Of a stretch of DNA of 64,000 nt, positions 33,775 through 41,990 are shown piece by piece. The notes beneath the pieces were generated by a model. That model was not told where the DNA came from. It made no database searches and saw nothing but the letters and a program-made list of their open reading frames with translations. This stretch comes from Maridesulfovibrio hydrothermalis AM13 = DSM 14728 (GTDB lineage Bacteria; Desulfobacterota; Desulfovibrionia; Desulfovibrionales; Desulfovibrionaceae): NCBI RefSeq assembly GCF_000331025.1, contig NC_020055.1:733870-797869 (forward strand), given 5' to 3'. The position numbers were made by a program, and so were the translations under genes. Every line of letters begins with the position of its first letter. Positions within the stretch are counted from its first letter, which is position 1.

Positions 33775-34975
33775 GGCTATCCTCCATGTTTTTGATGCAT
33801 TCTTCCCGCCAGTCTTCCAGACGATCTTGCAGCCCCAGCTTTTCCAGACATTCCATATTAATTGGTGAAAAAATATAATTTGATTTATGCGGGGCCAGTT
33901 CATGCTGCAAAGCTGCTGCAACATGAACCACAACAGGGGGGCTTAAGTACCCATCACAGATGCTCAGAGAATGATGATAGTACACAGCCTTGACCGTATT
34001 CTCATTAAATCCCCAAAGCCCTAAAAGATATGCTCCGACTTCGGCGTGGGTCGTCCCCAGAATATCCCGTTCAAGATCTACAATCGGACCGCCATGCTCC
34101 CGCACCGCCTCAAGAACTGGACCATACAGAGAATCCATATGGGTGATAAGCACCAGCTTACCTATATCATGGAGCAGTCCTGCAACAAAACAGCAGTCAA
34201 TAAATTTTTCGTCACTTGTTTCAAGGGCGGCAATGGCTTTGGCAAAATATCCTGTCTGTAAACTGTGATCCCACAATTTTTCAACAGAATAGCCATCAAG
34301 GTTTTCAGCTTCCAGCCCCTTAAGCAGATGCACTCCAAGCACAAGTCCTCTGAGAATATCCACACCAAGCAGCACAACTGCGTGACTGGGAGAGGTTATC
34401 TTTTCGTAAAAACCAAAAAAAGTTGAATTGACAACTTTAAGAATCGTAGCCGAAGTGCCGACATCTTTTTGAACAAGCTGCGCAATACGGTTAAGTTCCG
34501 GATCAGGCTTTTCAAGCTCTTTTCGAATCTTGAGAATCAAGTCAGGTATAGCCGGCAAAGCATCAAGGCGGGTCACAAGAGTCTTAATGGACTCGTCCGT
34601 GAAAATATGGCGCAGCTCTGTCACCCGTTTGATCGTTTCGATCATGACATCTGAGCTGCACGGTTTGCTCAAAAACTGATGCGCGCACTTGGTTGACTTA
34701 AGCTGGGACTGCATCTCTGAATATCCTGAAAGAATAATACGTATAGCACTGCCCTGCAGCTGCGCGACTTTTTTAAAAAACACCGCCCCGTCCATAGTCG
34801 GCATACGCATATCTGCAACAATAACATCAAAAGGTTCATTTGCCACCAGCTTCAAAGCTTTTATGGCAGAAGTGGAAAAACGGCACTCCCATTCCCTGCG
34901 CATGGAGTGCAGCATGGTCCTGAACCCGGCCAGAATATTTATGTCATCATCAACAAATAAAATTTTTAGCTTCAT
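33761..34975 (-). CDS. response regulator with HDOD domain
   Basis: A 404-residue protein with a receiver domain (MKLKILFVDDD start, acceptor Asp in VIVADMRMPTMDG, Lys in FLSKPCS) and an HDOD domain (about 130-330, with LPAIPDLILKIRKEL, VLKVVNSTFFGF and LLGVDILRGLV). An HD-like HDIGKLVL is inside. HDOD proteins act in signalling by binding partners or nucleotides and are usually not hydrolases. The ATG at 34975 is preceded by GGTGGAG. It is the first gene of the reverse-strand operon ending with the sensor kinase at 28904. Confidence 0.87.
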   Translation of the reverse strand: MKLKILFVDDDINILAGFRTMLHSMRREWECRFSTSAIKALKLVANEPFDVIVADMRMPTMDGAVFFKKVAQLQGSAIRIILSGYSEMQSQLKSTKCAHQFLSKPCSSDVMIETIKRVTELRHIFTDESIKTLVTRLDALPAIPDLILKIRKELEKPDPELNRIAQLVQKDVGTSATILKVVNSTFFGFYEKITSPSHAVVLLGVDILRGLVLGVHLLKGLEAENLDGYSVEKLWDHSLQTGYFAKAIAALETSDEKFIDCCFVAGLLHDIGKLVLITHMDSLYGPVLEAVREHGGPIVDLERDILGTTHAEVGAYLLGLWGFNENTVKAVYYHHSLSICDGYLSPPVVVHVAAALQHELAPHKSNYIFSPINMECLEKLGLQDRLEDWREECIKNMEDSHERA

Positions 34976-35176
34976 AATTACTCCACCTTCCCTCTCAGCA
35001 CCCAAACACATTTCATTTGGTATTCACAAAACTCACAACAAGCTGAGTTATACTACCTAGCATAAAATATAAGACTAAGCCACGCATATCACATTATAAC
35101 AACTCTCCTTTTGAAAATATCTAACTCAACCAATTATCATAAATAGAGGCAACTGGACCAGAGTACTGTTAAATTA

Positions 35177-35231
35177 AAAAAGAATCCTGCCTGCATCAAG
35201 CTTATAGTAAGCAGATGCAAGCAGGATTCTG
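35177..35231 (-). terminator. terminator after the 303-residue protein gene
   Basis: A near-perfect stem, AGAATCCTGC-C-TGCATC with GATGCA-AGCAGGATTCT, and on the reverse strand a TTTTTT run follows. It lies 32 bases after the stop codon at 35264. Confidence 0.88.
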
Positions 35232-35263
35232 TTAATTGCATGGGCAGGCCCGGATCAGACCGG

Positions 35264-36175
35264 TTAATTGACTGTATAAGCACCGCCTGATTCGACCTTC
35301 TGAACCGTTGAGTTGGAAATTGTGAACCAGAGAAATTCGCTGAATCTGGTTCCAACTTCATCCTGCTCACTGTAGGTACAGCCTACAAGCCAGCCGGAAT
35401 CAGTATAATAACAATCAGTAGCACTCTCCATTTGCAAGGTTTCGGGATAAACGGAATTTGCCTTAAGATACTGCTCCACCTCAAGATACGACTTGCCCTG
35501 CGCCCCGAGTCGGGGTTTTGGGCCGAATTTCTCCAACTCTTTCATAAAAGAGTCATACTTACGTTTATAGCGGTTATATTTACTTTTATACAGCTTTTCT
35601 TCCGGGTTTAGCTGCATAAGCTCTTCATATATATCCATATTTGCTTTAAAATCTTTCATAGGCAATGCCTGCGCCTGAGCGTATAGCTTTCTCTCAAGTC
35701 TTTTGCGCAGCTTTTTGTCATACCCCTTAAGTTCTTTGGAATATTTATTATTATCCGGCTCAAGGGAGGCGAGCTGTGCATAATACTTAGCCAGTTCGGA
35801 ATAATTCCATTTAGAAGTCCTTTCAATTCTGTTCAGCAGATCTTTTTCAGTGGCTAGACGAATCATGGCGCGCAGCTCATCATTCATGAGTTCTTTATTC
35901 TTTTCTGCAACTGCCAGAGCTGTTTCAGCGTGCCCCGTCTCAATCAGCCTTTTCATGCTTTCGACAACTTTCCGGCGCTGCGCGTCCTGCTTTTCTCTAA
36001 GAACACGCTCCTGCTCAACACGAATCTCCTCAGCCACCCGGGCCTTTTCCTGCGCAACGGACTGCTGCACAGTAAACACACCGTAAGCTGCAACAATTAA
36101 AATAATCGCCACGGCTATAGAGGTCAGAAGAATCCTATTACACTGTATAAATTCTTTGATTGTGGAAGTATTCAT
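35264..36175 (-). CDS. membrane-anchored coiled-coil protein of unknown function
   Basis: A 303-residue protein with one membrane segment near the N-terminus (ILLTSIAVAIILIVAAYGVF, about 16-35), a long charged helix likely forming a coiled coil (40-130, rich in KARVAEEIRVEQERVLREK), more Lys/Tyr-rich helices to about 210, and a small C-terminal domain (YLEVEQYLKANSVYPETL onward) that holds CYYTDSGWLVGC. It has no recognisable enzyme motif. It stands alone, between the signalling operon and the gene at 36302. Confidence 0.75.
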   Translation of the reverse strand: MNTSTIKEFIQCNRILLTSIAVAIILIVAAYGVFTVQQSVAQEKARVAEEIRVEQERVLREKQDAQRRKVVESMKRLIETGHAETALAVAEKNKELMNDELRAMIRLATEKDLLNRIERTSKWNYSELAKYYAQLASLEPDNNKYSKELKGYDKKLRKRLERKLYAQAQALPMKDFKANMDIYEELMQLNPEEKLYKSKYNRYKRKYDSFMKELEKFGPKPRLGAQGKSYLEVEQYLKANSVYPETLQMESATDCYYTDSGWLVGCTYSEQDEVGTRFSEFLWFTISNSTVQKVESGGAYTVN

Positions 36176-36249
36176 TACTGCAAGATACGGTCAGTGGATT
36201 TGCCCGTCAACAACCCTGACAAATTAAACTTTTTTTTTTAAATTTAGCC

Positions 36250-36277
36250 TAAACTTATATATGAAAAGGACCGATAA
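36250..36277 (+). promoter_or_regulatory. possible sigma-28 (flagellar) promoter
   Basis: TAAA (36250-36253) and ACCGATAA (36270-36277) match the FliA boxes TAAA and GCCGATAA except for one base, and with 16 instead of the usual 15 bases between. It lies about 25 bases before the start codon at 36302, with AAGGAAGG as ribosome binding site. Confidence 0.45.
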
Positions 36278-36301
36278 CACTTTTAAGGAAGGAATACGGT
36301 T

Positions 36302-37117
36302 ATGAGAATAGACGCATCAGCATTAAAAGCTAATTACGGAATTCCGGATTTGCAGGAAAACGGTTCTCCGCTTTTGGGTGGAAGCCGGACGGCAGGAGTT
36401 AGAGCGACGCGCCTGAACGTTTCGGCCCCGCCCGTAAATACTGCTGACCAATTTGCTAAACTCATTGCTCAAAAAACCGTTGCACCTGATAATACTGGAG
36501 AAGTCCAGAAAGGGGACAAGGAATCCAAGAACCCGGATGAACTGGCCGGAGCTTTAGCAAATGCGGCCGATTTTATTGAAAATAAGTTCGGTCACGATGC
36601 TGCCACAGCTTTCAAGGGCATAGTTATTGCCAATTCCGGTGACCGGATTACTGAAGATTCACTTAGCGACGGGCTGCTTAAGTCCATCCAGTTCATTGAC
36701 CGCAATTTCGGTTTTGCCGCCGGCGATCAGGTCATGGCCCATTTTAATTCCAATCTCAATAATGCGATGAATAATTATTTTGAGAATGGTCTTCAGGAGC
36801 ATTTCTTTGCCACCACTCCGGGCGCAGGCGCACAGACAACCTTGCAAAACACCCTCGCACAGGTGAATAAGGAATTCGGAGAAGCGACGGCCAAAAGCAT
36901 TGAAAGCCTCATTGATCAGGTACTTAAAGAAGACGGTAATTCTCTTGAAGCCCTAAAAAAGGGGCTTGAAAAGGGATTAAACGCTGCTGAAAAACTAAGT
37001 CCCGGGATTTCTGCCAAAACCGGCCCGCTTGCAGCTGGCGAAATTATGGATAATCTTCAAGGAAACGCCGGAATAGTTCCTCCAGCTCCCGGTTCTGTTC
37101 TGAACCTTTCTGTTTAA
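36302..37117 (+). CDS. hypothetical protein, possibly flagellum- or motility-linked
   Basis: A 271-residue soluble protein without signal peptide or cysteine. It opens with RIDASALKANYGIPDL, has a Pro-rich linker near 45-80, and then helical repeats (LAGALANAADFIENKFG, LLKSIQFIDRNFGFAAGDQV, ALKKGLEKGLNAAEKL). The final part is rich in Gly, Pro and Ala. I do not recognise the family. A sigma-28-like promoter hints at co-expression with flagellar genes. The gene is monocistronic with a clear terminator. Confidence 0.7.
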   Translation: MRIDASALKANYGIPDLQENGSPLLGGSRTAGVRATRLNVSAPPVNTADQFAKLIAQKTVAPDNTGEVQKGDKESKNPDELAGALANAADFIENKFGHDAATAFKGIVIANSGDRITEDSLSDGLLKSIQFIDRNFGFAAGDQVMAHFNSNLNNAMNNYFENGLQEHFFATTPGAGAQTTLQNTLAQVNKEFGEATAKSIESLIDQVLKEDGNSLEALKKGLEKGLNAAEKLSPGISAKTGPLAAGEIMDNLQGNAGIVPPAPGSVLNLSV

Positions 37118-37140
37118 AGCCCCGCTTTGTTATACAGCTT

Positions 37141-37184
37141 ACGCTTTTCCAACTGAAACAGGATGGAAAAGCGTTTCTTTTTTT
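37141..37184 (+). terminator. terminator after the 271-residue protein gene
   Basis: ACGCTTTTCC (37141-37150) pairs with GGAAAAGCGT (37165-37174), followed by TTTCTTTTTTT. Confidence 0.92.
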
Positions 37185-37297
37185 AAGCTGCAACCGGCAA
37201 AACCCGAAAGGTCATTCCTAATTTACTGTTCAAGCGGATTTTTTTTTGTTATGAAAAGAAATCCAGTTCAATATGCACAACATAGAGGAGTATGAAT

Positions 37298-37384
37298 ATG
37301 AGCTTTTTCTGGTTTTTTCTCGGTCTTGCAGCAACTATGGCAGCTATAGCTTTCATCAAAGTTACCAGCACCACTGACGAATAG
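37298..37384 (+). CDS. 28-residue single-pass membrane peptide
   Basis: A short ORF starting at the ATG at 37298, seven bases after the ribosome binding site GAGGAG, and reading MSFFWFFLGLAATMAAIAFI, then KVTSTTDE. The first 20 residues are one hydrophobic helix with Trp/Phe at the end; the tail is polar. A strong terminator follows at 37421. The good ribosome binding site, clean membrane helix and own terminator support it as a real small protein. Function unknown. Confidence 0.6.
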   Translation: MSFFWFFLGLAATMAAIAFIKVTSTTDE

Positions 37385-37420
37385 CATCTTCGTCAAACGG
37401 GGAAACCCGTATTATTTTTC

Positions 37421-37451
37421 AGTAAAAGCCCGCTTCGTGCGGGCTTTTACT
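37421..37451 (+). terminator. terminator after the membrane peptide gene
   Basis: AGTAAAAGCCCGC (37421-37433) pairs perfectly with GCGGGCTTTTACT (37439-37451); ATTTTG follows. It can work in both directions. Confidence 0.88.
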
Positions 37452-37575
37452 ATTTTGATCATTTATTTTCCCTTTTTTGTACTCCGGCCCCTTCTTATCC
37501 TTCCGGCTTTCAGGTATTTATCAATAAATCTGCACTTTATAATTAACAGCAAACGCAAACCATAACGGATGAACC

Positions 37576-39048
37576 GTGACCAGACAGGAAATATTAAACC
37601 ACCTGAATGAAAATCAGGACGCATGGCTGACTGTCCCCAGTGTTTTCAAAAATGAGGCTGGTAAACCTGAATTTGAAATGCTGCTGGCTAAAGTCGAAAT
37701 GCGTGATCCAGGCTCTGCATCCCTTTTTTTCCGTGAAACACGTACCGGAGGGTTTGAATATGCTTCACGTGCATTCATCCATGCCCATTTGCAGCCCGAT
37801 GATATTTTTATTGATGTAGGGGCGCATTTCGGACTCTACACCCTTACCGCTGCAATGAAATTTCCGGACAAAGTGAAAGTTCTGGCTGTTGAACCGCATC
37901 CGGCTAATATAAAACGGCTGCGCATGTGGACGGACTTCAATAACTGTTCTGAAAATATACACTTTGCCCAATGTGCAGCGTCAGACCGCAGCGGGTTCAG
38001 CCTTCTGAACCTGAACTCATCAATGGGGCACAGTCTGGTTCCGGTAAGCAAGTCCAACCGTGAACCGATAAAGGTTGCTGTTGAGCCGATAGATAAACTG
38101 GCGGCCGATGTCGGGATAATGGATTCAGACAATAGAATCATCCTGAAAATTGATACCGAAGGGTATGAACTTCCGACTCTTAAGGGAGCTTTAAACCTGC
38201 TCAAAACAGGACGGGTGGCTGCAATTATCTGGGAAAAAGGTCATTTCCACGGAACACCAAAAGGCGTCAAAGATTTTACCGGAATAATATCCCTGCTGCG
38301 GGACATGGGCTACGAATCCTTCCGCTTTCCCCATGAAGATATGGGCGGACCTTTGGTTCCATACTCCCCGAATCATGAATTGTGTAATATTATCAGTATA
38401 GACAGCTCGCTTAAACCGCTTCCTGTTTATGATCAGCCTTGGAAAGCTCATATAGTTTTACCGTCATCCATGCGCCCTGCTGTTTCTGCCGACTTCATGA
38501 TCGGCTACACAAAAATGCTGATGCAGGAAAAACACACGGACTGCGGCCGCTGGTCCCGCTGGAATTCGCTCGGCAATGAACCGGACCTGCGGGCCGGACT
38601 GGCCGGACAGCTTGTACCGGAAGAATCCACGGTACTTGATGCTGGGGCCGGACTTATGCTTTTACGCGATTACATACCGGAAGGCTGCACCTACATTCCC
38701 CTTGATATTGTCGCCCGCTGCCGTTCATGTATTGTTGCGGATCTTAATCAGCAGCAATATCCCACACAAAAATATGATGTTGTTGCCGCTCTATTTGTTT
38801 TTGAATTCCTGCATGACCCGATATCCTTTCTAAAGTGGGCTGCAAAACATAGCAAAAAAATAATTTTCACCTACCACGTTACAATGCCGGCAACAGAACG
38901 TGATAAACGCAGAGCTGCCGGCTTTTTCAATGACTATACACTTGCCGGATTAAAACAAATGGTTGAAGAATCCGGCTGGAAAATCAAATCCATCGCAGAT
39001 ATAACACTTGGGCAGGTGTGCTTTGAATGTATAAAAAAAGGACTCTAA
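37576..39048 (+). CDS. FkbM-type methyltransferase fused to a second methyltransferase-like domain
   Basis: A 490-residue protein with GTG start. The N-terminal half (about 30-270) is an FkbM-family SAM-dependent methyltransferase: IDVGAHFGLYTLTAAM is motif I, VLAVEPHPANIKRL post-I, and LKIDTEGYELPTLKGA the typical FkbM end. The C-terminal part (about 300-490) has a second, weaker class I methyltransferase fold (TVLDAGAGLMLLRDYI, VVAALFVFEFLHDPISFLKWA). It may methylate a glycan or lipid. The next gene, for exonuclease III, begins directly after the stop codon, so both may be cotranscribed. Confidence 0.78.
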   Translation: MTRQEILNHLNENQDAWLTVPSVFKNEAGKPEFEMLLAKVEMRDPGSASLFFRETRTGGFEYASRAFIHAHLQPDDIFIDVGAHFGLYTLTAAMKFPDKVKVLAVEPHPANIKRLRMWTDFNNCSENIHFAQCAASDRSGFSLLNLNSSMGHSLVPVSKSNREPIKVAVEPIDKLAADVGIMDSDNRIILKIDTEGYELPTLKGALNLLKTGRVAAIIWEKGHFHGTPKGVKDFTGIISLLRDMGYESFRFPHEDMGGPLVPYSPNHELCNIISIDSSLKPLPVYDQPWKAHIVLPSSMRPAVSADFMIGYTKMLMQEKHTDCGRWSRWNSLGNEPDLRAGLAGQLVPEESTVLDAGAGLMLLRDYIPEGCTYIPLDIVARCRSCIVADLNQQQYPTQKYDVVAALFVFEFLHDPISFLKWAAKHSKKIIFTYHVTMPATERDKRRAAGFFNDYTLAGLKQMVEESGWKIKSIADITLGQVCFECIKKGL

Positions 39049-39816
39049 ATGAAAATATACTCATGGAATGTGAATGGATACCGGGCTGTCATCAAAAAAA
39101 ACTTTGTTGAATGGTTCGAGGGGAGCGCAGCGGATGTGGTCATGCTTCAGGAAACCAAAGCCCATCCTGACCAGATTCCTGATGAGAACCGTAATTACGC
39201 TAATTATGAATCATTCTGGAACTGGTCAAAAGTCAAAAAAGGATATTCCGGCACAGCCTGTTTTTCCCGTCAGCCAGTGCTGGCCCATTCTTTCGGTCTT
39301 CCAGACGAAAAATATCAGGGCGAAGGCAGAGTTGTACTCATGGAATATGAACATTTCTACCTGTTCAATATCTACTACCCCAATGGGCAGATGAATGATG
39401 AACGCCTTGAATACAAAATGGGCTTTTACGACTGCTTTCTTGAATATGCACAAGAGCTGCGCAAGAAAAAGCCCATTGTTGTGGGCGGAGATTTTAATAC
39501 CGCACACAAAGAAATCGACCTCAAAAACCCCAAAGCAAATTCCGAGCGATCAGGATTCCTGCCCAGTGAACGGGCGTGGATTGATAAATTTATCGAGCAC
39601 GGCTACGTTGATACTTTCAGAATGTTTGATGAAAATGCCGGAAAATACTCATGGTGGAGTTATAGATTCAACGCCCGTAAAAATAACGCAGGGTGGCGCA
39701 TTGATTACTTTTTCGTGTCAAACGAATTGAAGGACAATGTAAAAAATGCCTGGATAGAATCCGATATTTTAGGCTCGGACCACTGCCCCATCGGAATTGA
39801 ACTCATTTTCCCATAA
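39049..39816 (+). CDS. xth: exodeoxyribonuclease III
   Basis: A 255-residue member of the exonuclease III / AP endonuclease family, usual length. It cuts DNA at abasic sites and acts as a 3'-5' exonuclease in base excision repair. Motifs seen are IYSWNVNGYRA (metal-site Asn), MLQETKAHPDQ (metal Glu), GGDFNTAHKEIDL (catalytic Asp/Asn), WWSYRFNARKNNAGWRIDYFFVS and GSDHCPIGIEL (catalytic Asp-His pair). It starts immediately after the upstream gene. Confidence 0.96.
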   Translation: MKIYSWNVNGYRAVIKKNFVEWFEGSAADVVMLQETKAHPDQIPDENRNYANYESFWNWSKVKKGYSGTACFSRQPVLAHSFGLPDEKYQGEGRVVLMEYEHFYLFNIYYPNGQMNDERLEYKMGFYDCFLEYAQELRKKKPIVVGGDFNTAHKEIDLKNPKANSERSGFLPSERAWIDKFIEHGYVDTFRMFDENAGKYSWWSYRFNARKNNAGWRIDYFFVSNELKDNVKNAWIESDILGSDHCPIGIELIFP

Positions 39817-39818
39817 GG

Positions 39819-39863
39819 ATTAATGCCTGCACACCGTTTAAAAATCCGCGTGCAGGCATTAAT
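39819..39863 (+). terminator. hairpin after exonuclease III gene
   Basis: ATTAATGCCTGCAC (39819-39832) and GTGCAGGCATTAAT (39850-39863) form a perfect 14-base stem. No T-run follows, so it may stabilise the transcript end or terminate weakly. Beyond it, to about 40110, I see nothing that looks like a gene. Confidence 0.6.
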
Positions 39864-40127
39864 CTACGCTGCAACTTTCAAAATCCCCTTCACTTTTAAG
39901 GAAACTCATTTCCCAGCACTTAAACATCCCAGAAAAACGGATAAGCCATCTTTCATTCATTGCGCGCTTACAATCTCTGACCTAAGCAACCTTGCTTTGA
40001 AATCAGCAAATACCAATCAACGAACTTGCGAAATTTAATTAATACACCTGCAAATCAAAAATAACCTATAAAAACAATAGTTAAGGATTTAATTTATATT
40101 TTTTTAGCAAAAACTAAACTTTTTACT

Positions 40128-40142
40128 TGAAATCGATTCTCA
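40128..40142 (+). promoter_or_regulatory. Fur-box-like site
   Basis: TGAAATC-G-ATTCTCA is a 7-1-7 inverted repeat resembling the Fur consensus (TGATAAT on each arm, five of seven matching each). It lies 50 bases before the short ORF at 40193, in AT-rich promoter-like sequence. Regulation by iron is inferred. Confidence 0.45.
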
Positions 40143-40192
40143 AAATCACTAAGACTAATCTCAGGCAAGCACAACAACGCAGGAGATTAACT

Positions 40193-40351
40193 ATGACCCA
40201 GACAGCAAGCATTTCTTCACTTAACAAAAAAGCGTTTCTCAAGAGAGCCTTCAAAGGATTTTCCAACCCCAAAACAGAAATCAGGGATTCCGAAAACACA
40301 CCACCGCTTCCATCTCCTAAAGCACATGAGAACAATACCTCTGAGTCCTGA
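40193..40351 (+). CDS. 52-residue protein, possibly iron-regulated
   Basis: An ORF with AGGAG seven bases before the ATG, reading MTQTASISSLNKKAFLKRAF and continuing with a basic region and a Pro/Ser-rich acidic tail. It has no membrane helix and no cysteine. It lies behind a Fur-box-like site and 90 bases before a second short ORF. Function unknown; a small regulator or chaperone made in iron shortage would be a reasonable guess but is not supported by a motif. Confidence 0.5.
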   Translation: MTQTASISSLNKKAFLKRAFKGFSNPKTEIRDSENTPPLPSPKAHENNTSES

Positions 40352-40440
40352 TTTAGCCTGATCATGTGCAGACCGACGCAATAAAATAGCGGCGTTAAGT
40401 GTAAATCCTGACATTCAACATATATACATGGAGCTGAAAA

Positions 40441-40620
40441 ATGGCAGACGTAATAAGAGAAGCGGTACGCATGCGAAAAAAGTACGGCTGGAAAACTTAC
40501 CTCATCAAATTCAAAGACTACTATTCCTATACTTTTGATCCAAGCCTTTTTCCAGAATTTGAATTGCTAGGTGAAGTTGGTTCTGACGGAGCGATCACCC
40601 CCTCCTCTCAAGTAAAATAA
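40441..40620 (+). CDS. 59-residue protein
   Basis: An ORF starting at ATG 40441 after GGAGCTG and ending at TAA 40618-40620. It reads MADVIREAVRMRKKYGWKTY followed by an aromatic-rich stretch with FKDYYSYTFDPSLFPEF. Basic N-terminal half, acidic C-terminal half, no cysteine. It is probably cotranscribed with the 52-residue gene. No family recognised. Confidence 0.5.
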   Translation: MADVIREAVRMRKKYGWKTYLIKFKDYYSYTFDPSLFPEFELLGEVGSDGAITPSSQVK

Positions 40621-40749
40621 TCAACCTGAAACAATTCTCCCCGGGTTAATTATAATTGCTTAAGAACACTCTCACCCCTCCCGGCTTACTGCAAAACCCC
40701 ACTGTAGGAGCCGGGAGTCTTACCGGAAATCCTTGAAAAAAAGGACTGC

Positions 40750-40920
40750 CTATCCCTCCTGTACAACCTCAGCAGTACTGTCAGCAATCCGCTCAAATAT
40801 TTCCAGAAGCTCTTGAGGTACATCCTCTGCGCCTGTCAGAAGATTTACAAGTTCATCTTTAGACATCCCGCTTGCTTCAGCCATTGCCAGCATTTTTTCC
40901 GATATTTCCAGTTGCTCCAT
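40750..40920 (-). CDS. 56-residue acidic helical protein
   Basis: A reverse-strand ORF from ATG at 40920 to TAG at 40752-40750, reading MEQLEISEKMLAMAEASGMS and then KDELVNLLTGAEDVPQELLEIF. It is acidic and predicted all-helical, with the regular leucine spacing of a small dimer-forming protein. No strong ribosome binding site is seen. It could be a regulator or an unrecognised antitoxin without toxin; function unknown. Confidence 0.4.
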   Translation of the reverse strand: MEQLEISEKMLAMAEASGMSKDELVNLLTGAEDVPQELLEIFERIADSTAEVVQEG

Positions 40921-41166
40921 ATAAGCATACTATCCGGCATCACATTGTTTTGCAAAAAAACAATTTACAAAATTAGCGGATCAATTAGCCCTGAAACCGA
41001 CCTCACTCTTTTCTGATCAAAAAAAATATACCTAGATTCATCATGCTTATTGAAAAAAGAATCAAATGACACTGGACATCGATCTAAGATCTTTCTATGA
41101 CCCCTTCTATTAAAGAGTCCTCAAAATATCCGTTTTATTCATCAGCCCGCAAATCTGGGAGCAAGG
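40921..41166. other. gene-free stretch before the RNA methyltransferase gene
   Basis: About 250 AT-rich bases in which I see no gene, RNA or clear repeat. Promoters for the small reverse-strand ORF and for the gene at 41167 must lie here. Confidence 0.4.
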
Positions 41167-41907
41167 ATGCTTAGCAACCTGAGTATAGTTCTTTTCGGTA
41201 CTAAGTACCCTGAAAATATAGGTTCATCAGCCAGAGCAATGACGAACATGGGGTGCAGCAACCTTGCACTTGTCAACCCCGCCTCATGGGACATGGAAAA
41301 AGCCATGCCGCTGGCAACAGTCAAAGGTCGTGATGTTGTTGAAAAAGCAGTCATGGCTGATAACCTTTCAGAAGCTCTGAAAGGGCATGCCAAGGTTTAT
41401 GGAACAACCGCCCGTACAGGTGGATGGCGCAAAGGTGTTTTGACTCCCGCCTCCGCCGCGCCGCTCATCATAGAGCAACTCCGCGCCGGCGAAAAGGTTG
41501 CCGTGGTATTCGGCCCCGAAGACCGGGGGCTTACCAACGATGAAACACAGCTCTGCTCCAGACTGATCAATATACCGACCAGCAGCGACAACAGCTCGCT
41601 GAATCTGTCACAGGCAGTATTGATCATACTCTATGAATGTTTTAGAAATTCTCTAGACAAACCCTATACTCCAGCGGGGCCGCCGGATGAACGTTCCACC
41701 TCATTTGAGGAACAGGAAATTCTTGCTGCAAACCTGCAGGAGACTTTGCTGGAAATTGATTTTTTAAAAGCTGACAACTCTGATTACTGGATGATGCCGG
41801 TTAGAAGATTTCTGTCAAGATTTGATTTAAAGCGAAATGAGTTTAATCTGCTGATGGGGATTTGCAGGCAGATCAAATGGATCGCCGGTAAAGCTGACAA
41901 GAATTAA
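41167..41907 (+). CDS. TrmJ/SpoU-type RNA 2'-O-methyltransferase
   Basis: A 246-residue SPOUT-class methyltransferase, similar in length to TrmJ (tRNA Cm32/Um32). Motifs are IVLFGTKYPENIGSSARAMTNMGC (motif 1), VAVVFGPEDRGLTNDE (motif 2) and IPTSSDNSSLNLSQAVLIILYE (motif 3 with the knot). It transfers a methyl group from SAM to the ribose of an RNA nucleotide. The substrate position cannot be told from sequence alone. Confidence 0.88.
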   Translation: MLSNLSIVLFGTKYPENIGSSARAMTNMGCSNLALVNPASWDMEKAMPLATVKGRDVVEKAVMADNLSEALKGHAKVYGTTARTGGWRKGVLTPASAAPLIIEQLRAGEKVAVVFGPEDRGLTNDETQLCSRLINIPTSSDNSSLNLSQAVLIILYECFRNSLDKPYTPAGPPDERSTSFEEQEILAANLQETLLEIDFLKADNSDYWMMPVRRFLSRFDLKRNEFNLLMGICRQIKWIAGKADKN

Positions 41908-41990
41908 AATCAAAGGGCTGCACCCCCTTCTCAACAATTGCAAAGACAGTTACAGTATATTCACTTTTTCTATATATGTGGAGCTGATAA

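Noticed and set aside
33775-33933. 53-residue extension of the HD-GYP-like regulator
   Set aside because: It runs through the coding sequence of the upstream HDOD gene, and the receiver domain starts exactly at MSAPRRVLFVDDE.
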